A stretch of DNA of 26,124 nucleotides from a virus, in IMG/VR virus record IMGVR_UViG_3300033986_000319, positions 1-26,124 of that record; one strand, written 5' to 3'. Every line of letters begins with the position of its first letter. The stretch's first letter is position 1. Position numbers and translations under genes: made by a program. The notes beneath the pieces were generated by a model. It worked only from the letters and a program-made list of their open reading frames with translations, ran no database searches and was not told the DNA's origin. Positions 13,856-23,550 of this stretch are shown piece after piece.

Positions 13856-16800
13856 GTGAGGTCAAGAAAATTTACGAGGGTAACTTCAGTGGCAATATTA
13901 GCGGTTTTAATCATTACAACCATATCAACGGCTGTGGCTGCTACGGGTACTCCTAAAACTACCATTATTGGTACCAATCTTGCTTTAGGGTCACCACTAC
14001 TAGACACAACGAATTTTGACCCAAAGACCTGGAATAAATGGGAAATGGTTGCATTCGGGGTATTTTTGAGTAACTTTGCATATCCTTTAGTTGACGACTA
14101 TAAAAGTGCATTTACAGCATGTAACGAAGGTACAAAGGGGTCAGGGTTAAAGGCGTTGCAGTTTGGGTCGGGTAACGACCCATCAACAAACGATATACTC
14201 AAGGAAATGGTGAACTATGCCGTAGCGGTGCAGTCATCGACATTAAAGCCTATAAAGTATAGGTCATTAAAAGATGATAACAGCGGGTTGGATGAATATA
14301 AGGACGCAGTGTTTGAGGATTTGTTTCTCTACAATAAGCTTGGATGGCTTGAGAAGCTCGTAAGTGGGCAGGTAATTGCCAAAGTAGGGGACTGGGGCTT
14401 AACTGGACCTAGCAGGTTTATATACAACGAGTTCGTAGTGGAGATTGATGGTGGGACATACCAGAGAGTCTTCAGCTACGATGACGGTTGGGATTTACAG
14501 ATGCTGGCAGCTTGGCTAACCAGGGTATTTAGCGGTGAGTATAGCGGTGTGGCTAAGAGTAACTTCGAGAAGTTTAGAAAAAGCCCTTTGTTCCTCGACG
14601 CTTTCGGGAATATAGTTGTTCTCCATGGAGGTAGGCCATACATTGTGTTCCCTGCTGCGGCAAGTCAATATATAACACAGACAAAGCAATATAACCTGCT
14701 ACAATCAGTGTTGTTTAACGGCAATTATCTTCCAGCATCTGGAGAGAGCATCATAAACAACGGTGTATCTGAAAACACCAGTAGAGGTGGTGGAGGACCT
14801 TTATCTGGAACAACTGATTTTGGGGTTGGCAAGGTTGTAGTGTCTTTCGATACAGATATACTACTTATGGAGAAAGCCAAGCAAAAGGTAAAAATAAGTG
14901 AGTCAGGGGTTCCAGGTAGCTTGGTAAGCTGGTTAGGAATTTCTGTACCTAGTGTAGCTGTAGAAGAAGCCGAATTAGGTAATGCTGTTGACAATGTGAT
15001 GGCAGCCGACATTAACAGCAGCAGAATACCTTTCAGAGTGGAAATTATACGTGGGGAAAAGATGCCTAACTTACCTGACGCTGTGAAATACTTAGCAAAG
15101 TATGTAGATGACCTTGCTTCAATATACCCAGTTGCAAAAGATGTACCGATTCTTAATTATATTAACACTAACAATGGTAAGTTGCAGCTGTTCTCTAATC
15201 CTGTGGTTACATCTGTTACAACCACTAATCCTTTAGAGAAGCGGTATATTAACAAGATGTACGAGTCCATATACGGCGGCGGGTATGTGCAAGCCGGTTC
15301 GGAGCCTATAGATTATGGCATGTTGAGGGCTGGACTGCAAAGGACAAAAACCTGGATGGGCCTTGGAAGATGGGCCTACGTTGGCAAGTACGATAACATT
15401 GAGGCAATAAAAGAGGATTATTACAGTTGGATGTCAATGCCTGCGTCTCCGATTCTTAAGGCATTCTTAGGGAAGGAAGTCGGAGTAAAACAGGGAGTTA
15501 GCGTTCCGTCTGATGTGGCTGTAGCCGACCTTGGCAGGTATTATAACATACTGAGCAAAGACCAGAATAATGTTGTGGCAGGCAAGGTATTTGACCTGAC
15601 AGAGTCAGAGGTGCAACAGTCGTTTAGAAGAATTATCAAGGGATATCCGATATCACGCGAGATAGAAATAGCGAGCAACATACTAGGAGTCAGGCAGGGG
15701 ACAGAATTTGCTTTGTGGTCGCCTTTTATATATGCGACATACTTAAACTGGTACGGCATAACGTCTGACGGTGGTCATAAGTTCAATACCAAATTATTCA
15801 GCGATAAGTCCGACATACTTAAGTTCGACATGGAGAAGGTGTCAAAGGGGTTATACTTGACCGAAGAAGAAAAGAAGAAGGAAGTTCTTAATTACACTTA
15901 CATGATGTTGCACCCAACAGCAGGTAGGGAATATAGGGCAAGGTTAATAATGGATGCCATATCTGACTGGATTTACAGGACATATCAAAACATAGTTTAC
16001 GGCGGTGTTACGCAGTATTACAGTGGCAGTTACGGTAACATTGGGACGAGAAGTGCCAATGGATTCCTGCACATAAACAGTTACAGCGATAATTTCATGA
16101 CGAAATGGTTTATTAACAAGTATGTAGAATATATAGTCATAATTTTGGGTATATGTGCAGTGATGATAATTCTAATAGGCATTCTAACACAGAAGAAACT
16201 CATATGGTTTTTGGCATCGCTATTTATAGTGGTGAACGTTTGCATTTTGATGCCATCAATAGGAGATGTGACTCCTTACGTGGCAGATAGTGCTGTGCAG
16301 AACATGTTTAAGGACAAGATGTCATATTGGGCAATGTCTGAAGCCATAAGGAACAACGAAATAGAGCAGAACGCTAACAATAAAGCATCTGCTGCGGAGG
16401 AACAGGCGCTTGGAAGCGATGTTGACGCCAAGAAGGTAGCCAATCTAGTACGTATGTTGAACATATCTTATTTGGATAGGGCATTAATGCTAAAGCTGGA
16501 CATATCAAAGAAGATAAACGAGACACAACTAGAGAACTTTGACGAAATTCAGAAGTTGCAATCAGCGCGGTGGCTGCTGCCAATACTCATGAGGCAGTTT
16601 ACAGCCAACGACAGGTCGCCAAATTACATTTACGTGCCTCTTGGAGACGAATATATTAACATGTCAAACCTATACTGTCTATATGTGCCAAGCGATATAG
16701 GTAGTAAAAGAGCCGTAGACGCTGCAAATGATGCTGGTGCAGCTGCAGCAACGAATGAGGAAGTAAAGAGCAGAATATTGAGCGATAGCCAGAAAACAGC

Positions 16801-18745
16801 ATTATTCGCCGATTATACAAAGACATCATTTGATTCAGACCTAACCAACGGGCGCTACAATACAATCGTTATATCTTCTAAAGACGAAGATTATCGGAAG
16901 CCTCCAGGGTGGGAGAGCGTATCAAGGATAAAAGACGACAGCCAGCTGGTTCATACGAGCTCTTACTTATTAGCAGACTTGCCTATACCTTCAAGGAAAA
17001 TTACAACAAGCAAGGGCAAGACTGTAGACGGCGATTGGGAACTGTACTTAAAGACATATAAAGATAAAGTAGCCGCAGATTTTGCAAGAAAGGCGAATGA
17101 GCTAGAGGAGATAGCCGGTAGTTATAACTCTTTTGACTCTTCCACAGTTCAAGAGGATTATGGATATTTGTGGACAACTCAAAATCCATTGCATTACTTC
17201 TATCAGGTTATTAAAGACACTATGCGTCCTGACGCTAACGTTGCTCTAATAGCTGGCGAACTTCAAGGAGAGTACAGAACGAGCAGTTTAACAGGAAAAG
17301 AAGAAAGAGTATCATTCATGCATTATAAGGATACCGGGAAAATTCGTGATTTCCTTGATATGGAGGAGCTATTTACAAATGTAATTCCTTATCTATACCA
17401 AGTGCAGATACTTGCGGGAGGATTCGATGGTACATCAGGAGCTTTGGGAGATGCCAAGATAGAAAGGTATACACTCTACAAGAACAATTATAAGTCGTGG
17501 ATGTTCAGGAGCAATTGGGCAACGAAGCTAATGGAGTCTCCTTTACTCACAAGCGGTACCACTGTTCGGGATGGCAAGGGCAATAAGTATTATGTGGAAA
17601 ATCCCATGCTTCCTTCATGCTACCCGAAAGAAAGGCCTATGGTATTTAGTGAAGCTCAGATGTATGCTATGGGGCTTTCAGAAGGGGACCTGAGCATACC
17701 AGAAGTAAAGATTATCAAGGTAGGTAAGGCAGTTGAGCGTAGGTGGACATTGCTGTTAAACTATGTTAACGTTCCAGGAGTCACACCAGACATACTTTAT
17801 AAACAGATGGCACTGGACGCATTACTAGAATTTAACAGGGAATTCTCTTCAGGCAACTTCCTAAATCCTGCATGGAACCTGTATCCAATGAGCATAGACT
17901 TAAGGGCACTTTCATTTGACTCAGTTATGAAGATGCTCATGTTGAATAATACGAAAGACGTAAGGTATATTTATGGAGATACCATGAAGAATATCATAGA
18001 AAGCAGCGATATATTCAGTGCACTACTTCTACTTCTGTCAGCTTTCCTATGCGCATACGTCATACCGTTCGTAAGGGACGTAGCACTTGGTTTGTTGTTC
18101 TACCTTGGGTTCTGGGCTGTAATAACCAATATACTGTCAGCTGGCAAGACAAAGCTAAAGATAACCGCAGCATTTGCAATAAACAACATAGCTTACTTAA
18201 TTATGACACTTGCATATTATCAGGTGTTTGCCGTTTTGATTAATCTGACGTACAGCGATAACATACTGAACGTTAAGGATGTTACCATAAATACAGGTAG
18301 CCCTGTGTGGGTGTTCATTATCATAATTATAGCCAGCGGATTGTACATTTGGGGCACCTGGAGATTAATCAGGATGACCATATTGAATTACAGAGATCTT
18401 GGGTTTGAAGTCTATGCAACATGGGCAGGAGTGCTGGCTACGAAGATACAGGATAAGATAGGCGAAATTGGAAGTACATTCAGAGAGGCATTTGGCGGAT
18501 TCCAAAGTGGCAGTGAAGAGGCTGGCACTGGCAGTACAGTTGGCGAAGGGGCAAGCGTAATCGGTAAAGACGTTAAGGTAAAGGTCGAAGTGGATGGAGA
18601 CACTACCAGGAGTAAGGATAAGCAAGAAGTTAGGAATGAAGTACTTTACAGAGATTCAGGGTACATTGATGATGTCGGCGATGATGATGTAGAGATTCAT
18701 ATAGATATAGACAAGGAAATCGAGAAAGGTAAGCGTATAGAATAG
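13856..18745 (+). CDS. Giant exported multi-TM protein, 1629 aa (VirB6-like by layout)
   Basis: The GTG at 13856 is chosen since GGAGG (13843-13847) lies 8 bases before it; GTG 13847 overlaps that site. A signal peptide or anchor (VAILAVLIITTISTAVA) opens the protein. A ~730-residue region follows, including WEMVAFGVFLSNFAYPLVDD near residue 55. Two TM helices lie at ~757-805 (VEYIVIILGICAVMIILIGI; LIWFLASLFIVVNVCIL). A ~575-residue loop comes next, then four or five TM helices between ~1385 and ~1500, and a C-terminal cytoplasmic-looking tail that is Gly-rich then acidic (DDVGDDDVEIHIDIDKE). Large multi-TM proteins with big soluble parts are typical of Gram-positive VirB6/TcpH-like channel proteins, but I see no clear sequence signature. 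Topology is not settled, because the positive-inside rule gives conflicting answers for the 575-residue loop. Confidence 0.88.
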   Translation: MRSRKFTRVTSVAILAVLIITTISTAVAATGTPKTTIIGTNLALGSPLLDTTNFDPKTWNKWEMVAFGVFLSNFAYPLVDDYKSAFTACNEGTKGSGLKALQFGSGNDPSTNDILKEMVNYAVAVQSSTLKPIKYRSLKDDNSGLDEYKDAVFEDLFLYNKLGWLEKLVSGQVIAKVGDWGLTGPSRFIYNEFVVEIDGGTYQRVFSYDDGWDLQMLAAWLTRVFSGEYSGVAKSNFEKFRKSPLFLDAFGNIVVLHGGRPYIVFPAAASQYITQTKQYNLLQSVLFNGNYLPASGESIINNGVSENTSRGGGGPLSGTTDFGVGKVVVSFDTDILLMEKAKQKVKISESGVPGSLVSWLGISVPSVAVEEAELGNAVDNVMAADINSSRIPFRVEIIRGEKMPNLPDAVKYLAKYVDDLASIYPVAKDVPILNYINTNNGKLQLFSNPVVTSVTTTNPLEKRYINKMYESIYGGGYVQAGSEPIDYGMLRAGLQRTKTWMGLGRWAYVGKYDNIEAIKEDYYSWMSMPASPILKAFLGKEVGVKQGVSVPSDVAVADLGRYYNILSKDQNNVVAGKVFDLTESEVQQSFRRIIKGYPISREIEIASNILGVRQGTEFALWSPFIYATYLNWYGITSDGGHKFNTKLFSDKSDILKFDMEKVSKGLYLTEEEKKKEVLNYTYMMLHPTAGREYRARLIMDAISDWIYRTYQNIVYGGVTQYYSGSYGNIGTRSANGFLHINSYSDNFMTKWFINKYVEYIVIILGICAVMIILIGILTQKKLIWFLASLFIVVNVCILMPSIGDVTPYVADSAVQNMFKDKMSYWAMSEAIRNNEIEQNANNKASAAEEQALGSDVDAKKVANLVRMLNISYLDRALMLKLDISKKINETQLENFDEIQKLQSARWLLPILMRQFTANDRSPNYIYVPLGDEYINMSNLYCLYVPSDIGSKRAVDAANDAGAAAATNEEVKSRILSDSQKTALFADYTKTSFDSDLTNGRYNTIVISSKDEDYRKPPGWESVSRIKDDSQLVHTSSYLLADLPIPSRKITTSKGKTVDGDWELYLKTYKDKVAADFARKANELEEIAGSYNSFDSSTVQEDYGYLWTTQNPLHYFYQVIKDTMRPDANVALIAGELQGEYRTSSLTGKEERVSFMHYKDTGKIRDFLDMEELFTNVIPYLYQVQILAGGFDGTSGALGDAKIERYTLYKNNYKSWMFRSNWATKLMESPLLTSGTTVRDGKGNKYYVENPMLPSCYPKERPMVFSEAQMYAMGLSEGDLSIPEVKIIKVGKAVERRWTLLLNYVNVPGVTPDILYKQMALDALLEFNREFSSGNFLNPAWNLYPMSIDLRALSFDSVMKMLMLNNTKDVRYIYGDTMKNIIESSDIFSALLLLLSAFLCAYVIPFVRDVALGLLFYLGFWAVITNILSAGKTKLKITAAFAINNIAYLIMTLAYYQVFAVLINLTYSDNILNVKDVTINTGSPVWVFIIIIIASGLYIWGTWRLIRMTILNYRDLGFEVYATWAGVLATKIQDKIGEIGSTFREAFGGFQSGSEEAGTGSTVGEGASVIGKDVKVKVEVDGDTTRSKDKQEVRNEVLYRDSGYIDDVGDDDVEIHIDIDKEIEKGKRIE

Positions 18746-18761
18746 GCAAGGGGGAATTAAA

Positions 18762-20156
18762 GTGGCTAGCAGCGATAGATTGGTGAAGAACAGAAGCGGT
18801 CAGATTTTTATACCGATGAATGTTGATGGTGGTGTCATCGAGGAGAGCTTCATGAGCTCGGGAAAAGTAGCACTAATTATAGTGCTACTTTTCTCCACCT
18901 TCATTGCATGGGTTTGGGTAAACGGCTGGAATACTGGCTGGGTAATGAGGTTTGTAGGTCATATTTTCATACTTTATATTGACCAATTAGTAGTAAGGAA
19001 GTTGATTTTAGAAGAAAATTATTTATACAAGATGCACAAGAAAACGCGAGCTCACCGCATTACTACACCTGCTGTATTTTGGGATATAGTCAACATCAAA
19101 GATACAGAGGACGGGGCAGTATTAATATACTCCGATATGAAGATAGGTGTAATACTTAAGGTAGAGAGAGGTACAATTACAGGTAAGTCGGAGGACTTTA
19201 GAGAAAAGCACTATGACGCTCTGTCGGATTTTTACAAGGAACTAAATTTCAGGAAGTACAAGTTTGTTCAGATGAACATCATGGAGCAGGCTGGCAAAGA
19301 CCCAAGACTGCAGAAGCTAGACAATTTGGTGCTCAAGGAGAAAAACGAGAATTTATCTTCGTTGCTTGAGGCGCAGGTCAGCTTTATAAAAAAGATAACA
19401 CGTTCAACTCTGTCGGAGAACGACTATTTCCTGATTTATACAGATAACGTAAGTAGGTCAGACCAAATTATACAAGATGTTATTGATTCTGTTATGATAC
19501 TTATGGACGGCGGGTTCTTAGGGTTCAAGCTGTTATCACTGTCAGAGATAATAGACCTCGTGCATGAAATCTATGGTGTACGTTACTTCGATTATGCGGA
19601 AGCATCATTAAATGTATTCAAGGACGCAAAAGCAGCAGTAGACAATCCTTTTATAGTGAAGGAGATTAAGTTTACTGACGGTACGTCCATAAAGGTGGGG
19701 CAACAGGAGAATAATAGGATTAAAGCATTATCACATTACATCAAGACGAATGACATAGATTATGCAACCTTTAATGCCTTGGAAGCACTTAAGGGTAAGA
19801 TAAGATACTTAAGACCGGCAGGCTCTAAAGATTATATTACGTCGGCGGAGGAAGTTAAGGCTTTCGAGATAGTGGACAAGACTGAAGAAGTTGTTGTAGA
19901 CCTTGATAACTATGCATTTGGTGTTTTAGGCACACCAGCTAACACTTCTAATAGCGTTAACAGTGCTAATAGGCGTGAGGATAATGAGAATGAGGGGTTG
20001 AAAAGGAAAAAATTGGAAGTAAAAATAAGGCTACCGTTGGGCGGGCGTAAGGGTAAAAAAGATAACACCAAAAAAGACGATTTTCAACATAAAAAAGTAG
20101 GTTTTAGTGTTTCGAATGATAATGGTCAGAACGAAGATGAATTTATCGACTTCTGA
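18762..20156 (+). CDS. Two-TM protein with VirB4-N-terminal-like cytoplasmic domain
   Basis: 464 aa, GTG start at 18762 after AAGGGGG. Residues ~36-54 (VALIIVLLFSTFIAWVWVN) and ~61-79 form two TM helices near the N-terminus, like small PrgI/TcpE-type proteins. Residues ~97-285 then resemble the N-terminal half of VirB4/TraC ATPases: VNIKDTEDGAVLIYSDMKIG, a long helix pair, NDYFLIYTDN and LSEIIDLVHEIYG. There is no P-loop, so it is not itself an ATPase. The C-terminal ~70 residues are a basic stretch (KKDNTKKDDFQHKK) ending in acidic DEFIDF. It may be a membrane platform that docks the VirB4-like ATPase encoded at 23551. The similarity is judged by eye and is not certain. Confidence 0.8.
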   Translation: MASSDRLVKNRSGQIFIPMNVDGGVIEESFMSSGKVALIIVLLFSTFIAWVWVNGWNTGWVMRFVGHIFILYIDQLVVRKLILEENYLYKMHKKTRAHRITTPAVFWDIVNIKDTEDGAVLIYSDMKIGVILKVERGTITGKSEDFREKHYDALSDFYKELNFRKYKFVQMNIMEQAGKDPRLQKLDNLVLKEKNENLSSLLEAQVSFIKKITRSTLSENDYFLIYTDNVSRSDQIIQDVIDSVMILMDGGFLGFKLLSLSEIIDLVHEIYGVRYFDYAEASLNVFKDAKAAVDNPFIVKEIKFTDGTSIKVGQQENNRIKALSHYIKTNDIDYATFNALEALKGKIRYLRPAGSKDYITSAEEVKAFEIVDKTEEVVVDLDNYAFGVLGTPANTSNSVNSANRREDNENEGLKRKKLEVKIRLPLGGRKGKKDNTKKDDFQHKKVGFSVSNDNGQNEDEFIDF

Positions 20157-20186
20157 TGAATAATTGGATATTTAGGAGGTATGGGC

Positions 20187-22133
20187 ATGCGTGTTTTAAT
20201 ATGCGGAGGCGTTAAAACTATAAATATTGTACGTGCACTACAGCCAAAGTTCAAAGCCGGAACAGTAGATTTCGTTGTTATAAATAGCATAACCGGAACG
20301 GAAATAAAGAACTGGTTTAGCAGGGGAGAGCAGTTTGATAGAGCAGTTATAATTGAGCAGTCTTGGACGGATGACGGGAACATACAAGATGAATACGAAA
20401 TGCGTAAAGCAATAAACTGGTTTGCCAGTGCATTCAGGCAGCGGGCTGGTGCTGGTGCTACCTGTGTGTTTATAACAACAAATGAAGCTATGGCCACGAT
20501 GGTTGCTGAGGAGACCATTGAAATAAGTAGGAGTTGCAAGGTGCTTATAAAAGAACCACCATATACAGTATCCTTCTTCAATTTGGTGGTGACCTATGAC
20601 CTGAACAGCATGCCTGATATCTATGTATTTGACTTTACCAAGGCATCAAGGAACGAGCAGAGTGAGGCAGATATCGTTATTAAGCAACCTTTGAATAAAG
20701 CCAATGAGGTGGAGGTTAGCATAGACGAGCCCAGCACTAGTTCGAGCAAGCAGGAAGTGGATGACTTAGATAATGACTTCTTCGGTAATTTGCATGAGGA
20801 TTTCGGGGACAACGCTGAATTTGGTATTGAGAGCAAAGACGAAATTGAAAATCAACCAGATTTAGGCGAAGAATACACCGAAGGCAATTTTGAGAAATCA
20901 TTTGACGAAATTGATGATTACACTGAAGATGAAACTGATAATACAGAGACAATTAATATAGAGGACATTGAGGAAGATAGCAGTCCTGCTGATTTACCCG
21001 ATAGCTCCGAAGCGGAGGAAGTGGAGAAGACAGTAGAGGAAGTGGATGCAGCTGAGGAAGAAGATAAAGCAGATGAGGGAGATATTGAGGTACTTGAGGG
21101 CTTTGCAGAACCTGTAGAGGAGCCCAGCAAGCCCAAAGAGCCTAAGGAACAAGAAGGTAATAGCAAGGAGCCTGTAGAACCACATGCCTTTTTTGATGAA
21201 GAAGTATACAAGAGGCCTACAACAAAGGCGAGGAACGAGAGGGTAGAGATAAAGCCTACAGGTGCTCCTCAGGCGGACGCACTAATTACATTGCTTAATA
21301 CATTTAAGAATCGTGGAAGTTCATTAGTGGTTACAGGCGGACCCGCAAGCGGCAAAAGCATACTAGCCTTCAACATAGCCAATGTTGTAGCAAGGCTAGG
21401 ATATCAATGTTTACTTGTAGACTTTGATTTATTTGGAAGGACTCAGGCTTATTTGAGCAAGGAGGCTTATGAGGCGGTACATTCAGGAGATACCGCGAAG
21501 ACCAATTTATTGGCGGCGATAAACAGCTCACATGGCAAGATAGGCAGGTATGTGGATATAATTTCGCCTGGTTTTCATATATTGACGAACGGTTTAGCAG
21601 GTGATGTAATTAAGCCTGAGCAGTTTAGCGATAAGCAGAAGGTAATCAGGTTAGACAATACAGTAAAAAGTAACTACAATTTCATAGTGTACGATATGCC
21701 ATTTGGGTTTGTGGATGGACTATGCTCAGATATAGTGCTTAACGCTGATAATGTAGTTATTACAATAGACGCAAGCACTTGGGGGGTTATGCAGGCACTA
21801 CTTTTGATGGGTAATGTGGACAATATGGAGGTGCAGGAGGCACTGTTCTGCAGGTCTCAAGTGTGCTTTACCAAAGTGCGAGAGTCTATTAATAAGGTTT
21901 TAGGCAGGCAGGTAAGGGATGTATACGATATATTGAGGCTCATGGATACTATTATTGTAGATTTGCTAGGTATTGAGCCAGAGTTTTTATTCAGCGATAT
22001 CAGGGTATGCGGAGTTGTTCCGTATAATGAACAGTTAGAAAATCTGTGGTTTGACAGGAAGCAATATTCGGATACAAGTGAAGGATATGATTTTACGCTG
22101 AGACTACTCGAGAGTATATTGTTAAAGCATTGA
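20187..22133 (+). CDS. MinD/CpaE(TadZ)-like P-loop ATPase with long acidic linker
   Basis: The ATG at 20187 is used because AGGAGG ends 7-8 bases before it; the ATG at 20181 touches that site. The 648-aa protein has three parts. Residues 1-~150 form an alpha/beta domain (RVLICGGVKTINIVRALQ; VIIEQSW; TCVFITTNEA) like the receiver-type N-terminus of CpaE/TadZ. Residues ~155-345 form an acidic, Pro/Ser-rich linker with DNDFFGN and HAFFDEE. The C-terminal ATPase has Walker A GGPASGKS (384-391), CLLVDFDLFG near 410, and FIVYDMPFG then NADNVVITIDAS. The deviant-Walker signature lysine of ParA/MinD is absent. CpaE/TadZ proteins place secretion machines at the membrane; a similar positioning role for the transfer apparatus is inferred. 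Confidence 0.82.
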   Translation: MRVLICGGVKTINIVRALQPKFKAGTVDFVVINSITGTEIKNWFSRGEQFDRAVIIEQSWTDDGNIQDEYEMRKAINWFASAFRQRAGAGATCVFITTNEAMATMVAEETIEISRSCKVLIKEPPYTVSFFNLVVTYDLNSMPDIYVFDFTKASRNEQSEADIVIKQPLNKANEVEVSIDEPSTSSSKQEVDDLDNDFFGNLHEDFGDNAEFGIESKDEIENQPDLGEEYTEGNFEKSFDEIDDYTEDETDNTETINIEDIEEDSSPADLPDSSEAEEVEKTVEEVDAAEEEDKADEGDIEVLEGFAEPVEEPSKPKEPKEQEGNSKEPVEPHAFFDEEVYKRPTTKARNERVEIKPTGAPQADALITLLNTFKNRGSSLVVTGGPASGKSILAFNIANVVARLGYQCLLVDFDLFGRTQAYLSKEAYEAVHSGDTAKTNLLAAINSSHGKIGRYVDIISPGFHILTNGLAGDVIKPEQFSDKQKVIRLDNTVKSNYNFIVYDMPFGFVDGLCSDIVLNADNVVITIDASTWGVMQALLLMGNVDNMEVQEALFCRSQVCFTKVRESINKVLGRQVRDVYDILRLMDTIIVDLLGIEPEFLFSDIRVCGVVPYNEQLENLWFDRKQYSDTSEGYDFTLRLLESILLKH

Positions 22134-22155
22134 GGTATGAGGGAGATGCATTGAA

Positions 22156-23544
22156 ATGACTAAATACGCTGTAGGAAAAAATTTAATAGGTTTTGAGAGT
22201 CTTGCAGTAGACAATGAGAAAGTGGGGACTATACGAGACAGCCAGGTTGTCATCATTCTAAGCGGTGATGACGACAACCTTTACACTGAGTACTACAAGG
22301 CAATTAAAGAATTGATTATTAATAACAACAAAGTAGTGCTAGTGTATGTAAGCGGGAGAAGCATTATCTGGAAGCCTCTAGCCATGCTTATGGCATCATA
22401 CAGGCGGTACGATGTTTACGAGGTTGACGACTACAATGAGATAACCGAGAGCTACGTAATGCAGATGATGTCCAGGACCGCATCGGAAGAGGAGGTAAGG
22501 ACTTTTATATCATCTGAGGTAATCGCTTATGGTGAGCTGGACTCACTGCTGCTGGACGTTAGCTCTGCTATACAGAACGGGGATATAGAGTCGGCAGTTA
22601 ATTTGCTGGCATCCAAGGCGGATATTGTTGAGGCTTCAATAAAAGCGGTAAACTACCTTAGAAAGACCTTGGATACATTGAGCAGCAAGGAGGACGACAG
22701 CAAGCTTAATGAGTTGCAAGAGCTGGTGAATAAACTCAAGAAGGAGCTTGATGAGGCAAGGAATAAAATTGCTGAGCTTAGCGATACCAATAAAACGCTT
22801 GCGGAAGAAAATAAAGGGCTCAAGCAAGAATTGGTCAATACCAATAATAGATTGCGCGAGATTGAGGAGCAGGTGACCAGCGGAGCTCCCGTTATCAGGT
22901 CTTATGCTGAAGTGCAGACATCGCTGGTGAAGTGCAAGGCGAAGTCTATAATCTACTTCAAGGAGATAACATACGTAAGGTATATAAACAGCTTCGTGAC
23001 AAAACTTTTCGAAGTCATATCGAAAATACACAAGTTACGTGTAAAACTTGTTATATACGACAATAGAAATGGGTTCGTGCAGATTTACAAGCCATTAACG
23101 GTTGTTGGTTCGGCGGAGTATGTAGCTAGCCGTGACCTAATTGTAAAAAAGACTGACAAGATTGTAGTTGTAGAGGCCAATACTGCTATCATAGAGGACA
23201 TTATAAAAGCAGACTATGATGTTGTTATAGTGTATGACCGTATGAGGCAGCCAAACGACGTTGTTGCAGGCAACAACGTTTACAAGTATTGGGTCATAAA
23301 CTCTACCACTGAATACAACACAATATCGCAGACGTACAAGATAGATAAGCATCATGTAATAACAAGGCCTGGCATTTTCCCTGAAAGCATACCGTTGCTG
23401 GAAATCAGTGGTTATAGTGAGATGACTGAGTCAGCCCGTATTTCATCATATATAAGGCTTGAGCATCCTGTGATGAAGAAGTCATTATTCGAGTTAATAT
23501 TTGAGAGGACAAATGTTAACTCAATAGCGAAGCTTAGGAGGTAG
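22156..23544 (+). CDS. Coiled-coil protein with possible inactive MinD-like domain
   Basis: 462 aa, ATG at 22156 with GAGGGAGA 9 bases upstream. Residues ~1-100 look alpha/beta (SQVVIILSGDDDNLYTEYYK; KVVLVYVSGRSI). A coiled coil spans ~165-245 (NELQELVNKLKKELDEARNK; LAEENKGLKQELVNTNNRL). The C-terminal part (~260-400) repeats the strand-helix order of the preceding ATPase: KSIIYFKEITYVRYINSF where the P-loop would be, VKLVIYDNRNG in place of LLVDFDLFG, and YDVVIVYDRMRQPNDVV in place of FIVYDMPFGFVD. The GKS nucleotide-binding motif is lost. It could therefore be a catalytically dead partner of the ATPase encoded just upstream. No TM helix or signal is seen. The domain reading is by eye. Confidence 0.8.
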   Translation: MTKYAVGKNLIGFESLAVDNEKVGTIRDSQVVIILSGDDDNLYTEYYKAIKELIINNNKVVLVYVSGRSIIWKPLAMLMASYRRYDVYEVDDYNEITESYVMQMMSRTASEEEVRTFISSEVIAYGELDSLLLDVSSAIQNGDIESAVNLLASKADIVEASIKAVNYLRKTLDTLSSKEDDSKLNELQELVNKLKKELDEARNKIAELSDTNKTLAEENKGLKQELVNTNNRLREIEEQVTSGAPVIRSYAEVQTSLVKCKAKSIIYFKEITYVRYINSFVTKLFEVISKIHKLRVKLVIYDNRNGFVQIYKPLTVVGSAEYVASRDLIVKKTDKIVVVEANTAIIEDIIKADYDVVIVYDRMRQPNDVVAGNNVYKYWVINSTTEYNTISQTYKIDKHHVITRPGIFPESIPLLEISGYSEMTESARISSYIRLEHPVMKKSLFELIFERTNVNSIAKLRR

Positions 23545-23550
23545 TGGAAA

